DNA of 6,673 bases from Nitrospirota bacterium (lineage in GTDB: Bacteria > Nitrospirota > Nitrospiria > Nitrospirales > UBA8639). Within the stretch, counting starts at the first letter, position 1, and every line of letters starts with the position of its first letter. The stretch lies in contig QIMB01000468.1 in NCBI GenBank assembly GCA_003233615.1, positions 1-6,673 on the forward strand, given 5' to 3'. A program made the translations under genes and the position numbers. The notes under the pieces are model-generated. The model was not told the origin of the DNA. It did no database searches and saw nothing but the letters and a program-made list of their open reading frames with translations. This document shows, in pieces, positions 5,704 through 6,673 of this stretch.

Positions 5704-5732
5704 AGCATAGATCATTTTACAACGGTTGCCAA
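5704..5732 (-). promoter_or_regulatory. Possible promoter for the phosphohexomutase gene
   Basis: Read on the - strand, TTGGCA (5732-5727) and TATGCT (5709-5704) are separated by 17 nt. The first hexamer matches consensus at five positions and the second at four. It lies about 45 nt upstream of the ATG, in the 149-nt gap after xth. No hairpin terminator for xth was seen, so read-through from xth is also possible. Confidence 0.4.
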
Positions 5733-5808
5733 TGATGGAGAAGGAATTTTCAACCCGTCATGAATAATTGCCACCGTATTTCTTGGAAAACGTAGACAGC
5801 ACGATGGG

Positions 5809-6582
5809 CTATGCCTGTTGTAGCTCACACCAGACCGGGGTATGGTCTGAGGGTTTCTCCATTCCGCGAGGAGTTCGATCAACATCAGCAGTGATTAGCC
5901 TATCTGTCGCCTGTGGTGAAAGCATGAGGTGATCAATGCGTAGTCCTTCGTCACGGTTCCATCTTCCGGCTTGATAATCCCAGTAGGTATAGAGCCCCAG
6001 TTCTGGATGGTACGCACGAAGGGCGTCGGTGTAGCCTAAGTTGCTGAGTTCACGAAAACGGGCACGGGATTCCAGTCGACATAAGGCATCGTCGGCAAAG
6101 CCATTGGGGTCGTAGACGTCGTCATTTGTGGGGCATACATTAAAATCGCCAGCCAAGACCACCGCTTCTTCTAAGCCCAATAGTGAACGGGCATGAGCGA
6201 TTAATCGATCCATCCATTTGAGTTTGTACGAGAATTTTTCCGTACCAACCGGATTGCCATTGGGGAGATAAATTGATGCAATGCGAATGTTTCCAATCAG
6301 GGCTTCTACGTAACGTGCTTGTTCGTCAGAGGAATCACCGGGGAGCATGGTCTGTTCTACTTGAATGGGTTGCTTGGAAAGGATGGCCACTCCATTGTAG
6401 GTTTTTTGTCCAACGATGGCCATGTTGTACCCCAATTCGTCGATAGCCGTCCGCGGGAATTGATCTTCTGTCGTTTTGAGTTCCTGTAAAAGAATGACGT
6501 CTGGATCAGCTTGCGCCACCCATTCAATGAGGTGAGGTATTCTGACTCGTATGGAATTGACATTCCACGTGGCAATTTTCAT
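5809..6582 (-). CDS. xth: Exodeoxyribonuclease III (AP endonuclease, EEP superfamily)
   Basis: It cleaves DNA 5' of abasic sites and degrades duplex DNA 3' to 5' in base-excision repair, with Mg2+ at the active site. The 257-residue protein is full length for the ExoIII/XthA family. Catalytic residues are visible in order: N7 in ATWNVNSIR, E34 in LLQELKT, Y105 in IYLPNG, D146 and N148 in AGDFNV, D217 in RIDHLML, and D246-H247 in PSDHTPV. Numbering through E34 matches E. coli XthA, which supports ATG 6582 as the start. A TTG two codons upstream (6588) is also in frame. Neither start has a clear Shine-Dalgarno. The gene may be co-transcribed with an upstream - strand gene whose tail appears to end 28 nt before this ATG. 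Confidence 0.94.
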   Translation of the reverse strand: MKIATWNVNSIRVRIPHLIEWVAQADPDVILLQELKTTEDQFPRTAIDELGYNMAIVGQKTYNGVAILSKQPIQVEQTMLPGDSSDEQARYVEALIGNIRIASIYLPNGNPVGTEKFSYKLKWMDRLIAHARSLLGLEEAVVLAGDFNVCPTNDDVYDPNGFADDALCRLESRARFRELSNLGYTDALRAYHPELGLYTYWDYQAGRWNRDEGLRIDHLMLSPQATDRLITADVDRTPRGMEKPSDHTPVWCELQQA

Positions 6583-6610
6583 AGTCAAACGTATACAGCC
6601 TTTTAAACAA

Positions 6611-6673
6611 TCATGATGACGAAGAAGTCAATGATTCTTCGGTGTCGCGTTGGAAGATCACTTGAAACCCTTG
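6611..6673 (-). CDS. Possible C-terminal fragment of an unidentified upstream gene
   Basis: From the window edge, one - strand frame reads QGFQVIFQRDTEESLTSSSS and then stops at TGA (6613-6611), 28 nt before xth. The alternating hydrophobic and charged pattern with a Ser-rich tail looks like a normal protein terminus. Only 20 residues are visible, and a second - strand frame is open across most of the same stretch, so this could be chance. No family can be assigned. Confidence 0.3.
   Translation of the reverse strand, partial: QGFQVIFQRDTEESLTSSSS

Noticed and set aside
1..6673. tRNA, rRNA, CRISPR array, phage genes or toxin-antitoxin pair
   Set aside because: Nothing on either strand matched these by pattern, and the genes present are ordinary chromosomal functions.

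Overview
This 6.7 kb window is a chromosomal segment with about 50% GC by eye. It carries four essentially complete housekeeping-type genes, one 5'-truncated regulator and possibly the tail of a sixth gene. Nothing in it is phage- or plasmid-like. The gene set (a CHASE2-like membrane-bound sigma-54 activator, an exported MsrB, a short HPF, a pgm-like phosphohexomutase and exonuclease III) fits a Gram-negative-type free-living bacterium. My best guess, from the overall look of the proteins, is Nitrospirota (Nitrospira-like). That is inference only, because no marker gene settles it.

Layout. (1) Bases 1-2384, + strand: sigma-54-dependent regulator with a divergent CHASE2-like sensor, three membrane segments, a coiled coil, an AAA+ domain and two tandem C-terminal HTH-like repeats. 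Its start lies outside the window. (2) Bases 2385-2483: purine-rich imperfect inverted repeat between convergent stops. (3) Bases 2484-2993, - strand: msrB with an export signal and two competing, well-formed start sites. (4) Bases 2994-3455: the most unusual non-coding stretch. It holds a 182-bp fold-back element immediately upstream of msrB, a second inverted repeat, a clear sigma-70 promoter for hpf and an hpf leader with an orphan Shine-Dalgarno sequence. (5) Bases 3456-3833, + strand: hpf. (6) Bases 3881-3909: perfect 13-bp hairpin, likely a shared terminator. (7) Bases 3910-4240: non-coding. (8) Bases 4241-5659, - strand: phosphoglucomutase/phosphomannomutase. (9) Bases 5809-6582, - strand: xth (exonuclease III), which may follow the 3' end of another - strand gene at the window edge.

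Function. There is no single pathway. Stress themes recur: methionine sulfoxide repair (MsrB), ribosome hibernation (HPF), AP-site repair (ExoIII) and a membrane sensor that drives sigma-54 promoters. The item most worth following is the fold-back at 3014-3195. Read as - strand RNA, it makes a nearly continuous long stem in which the interruptions are mostly G.U wobbles and tandem G.A pairs. It ends 6 nt before the msrB Shine-Dalgarno, so it is either a MITE-like insertion or a structured RNA leader, possibly both.
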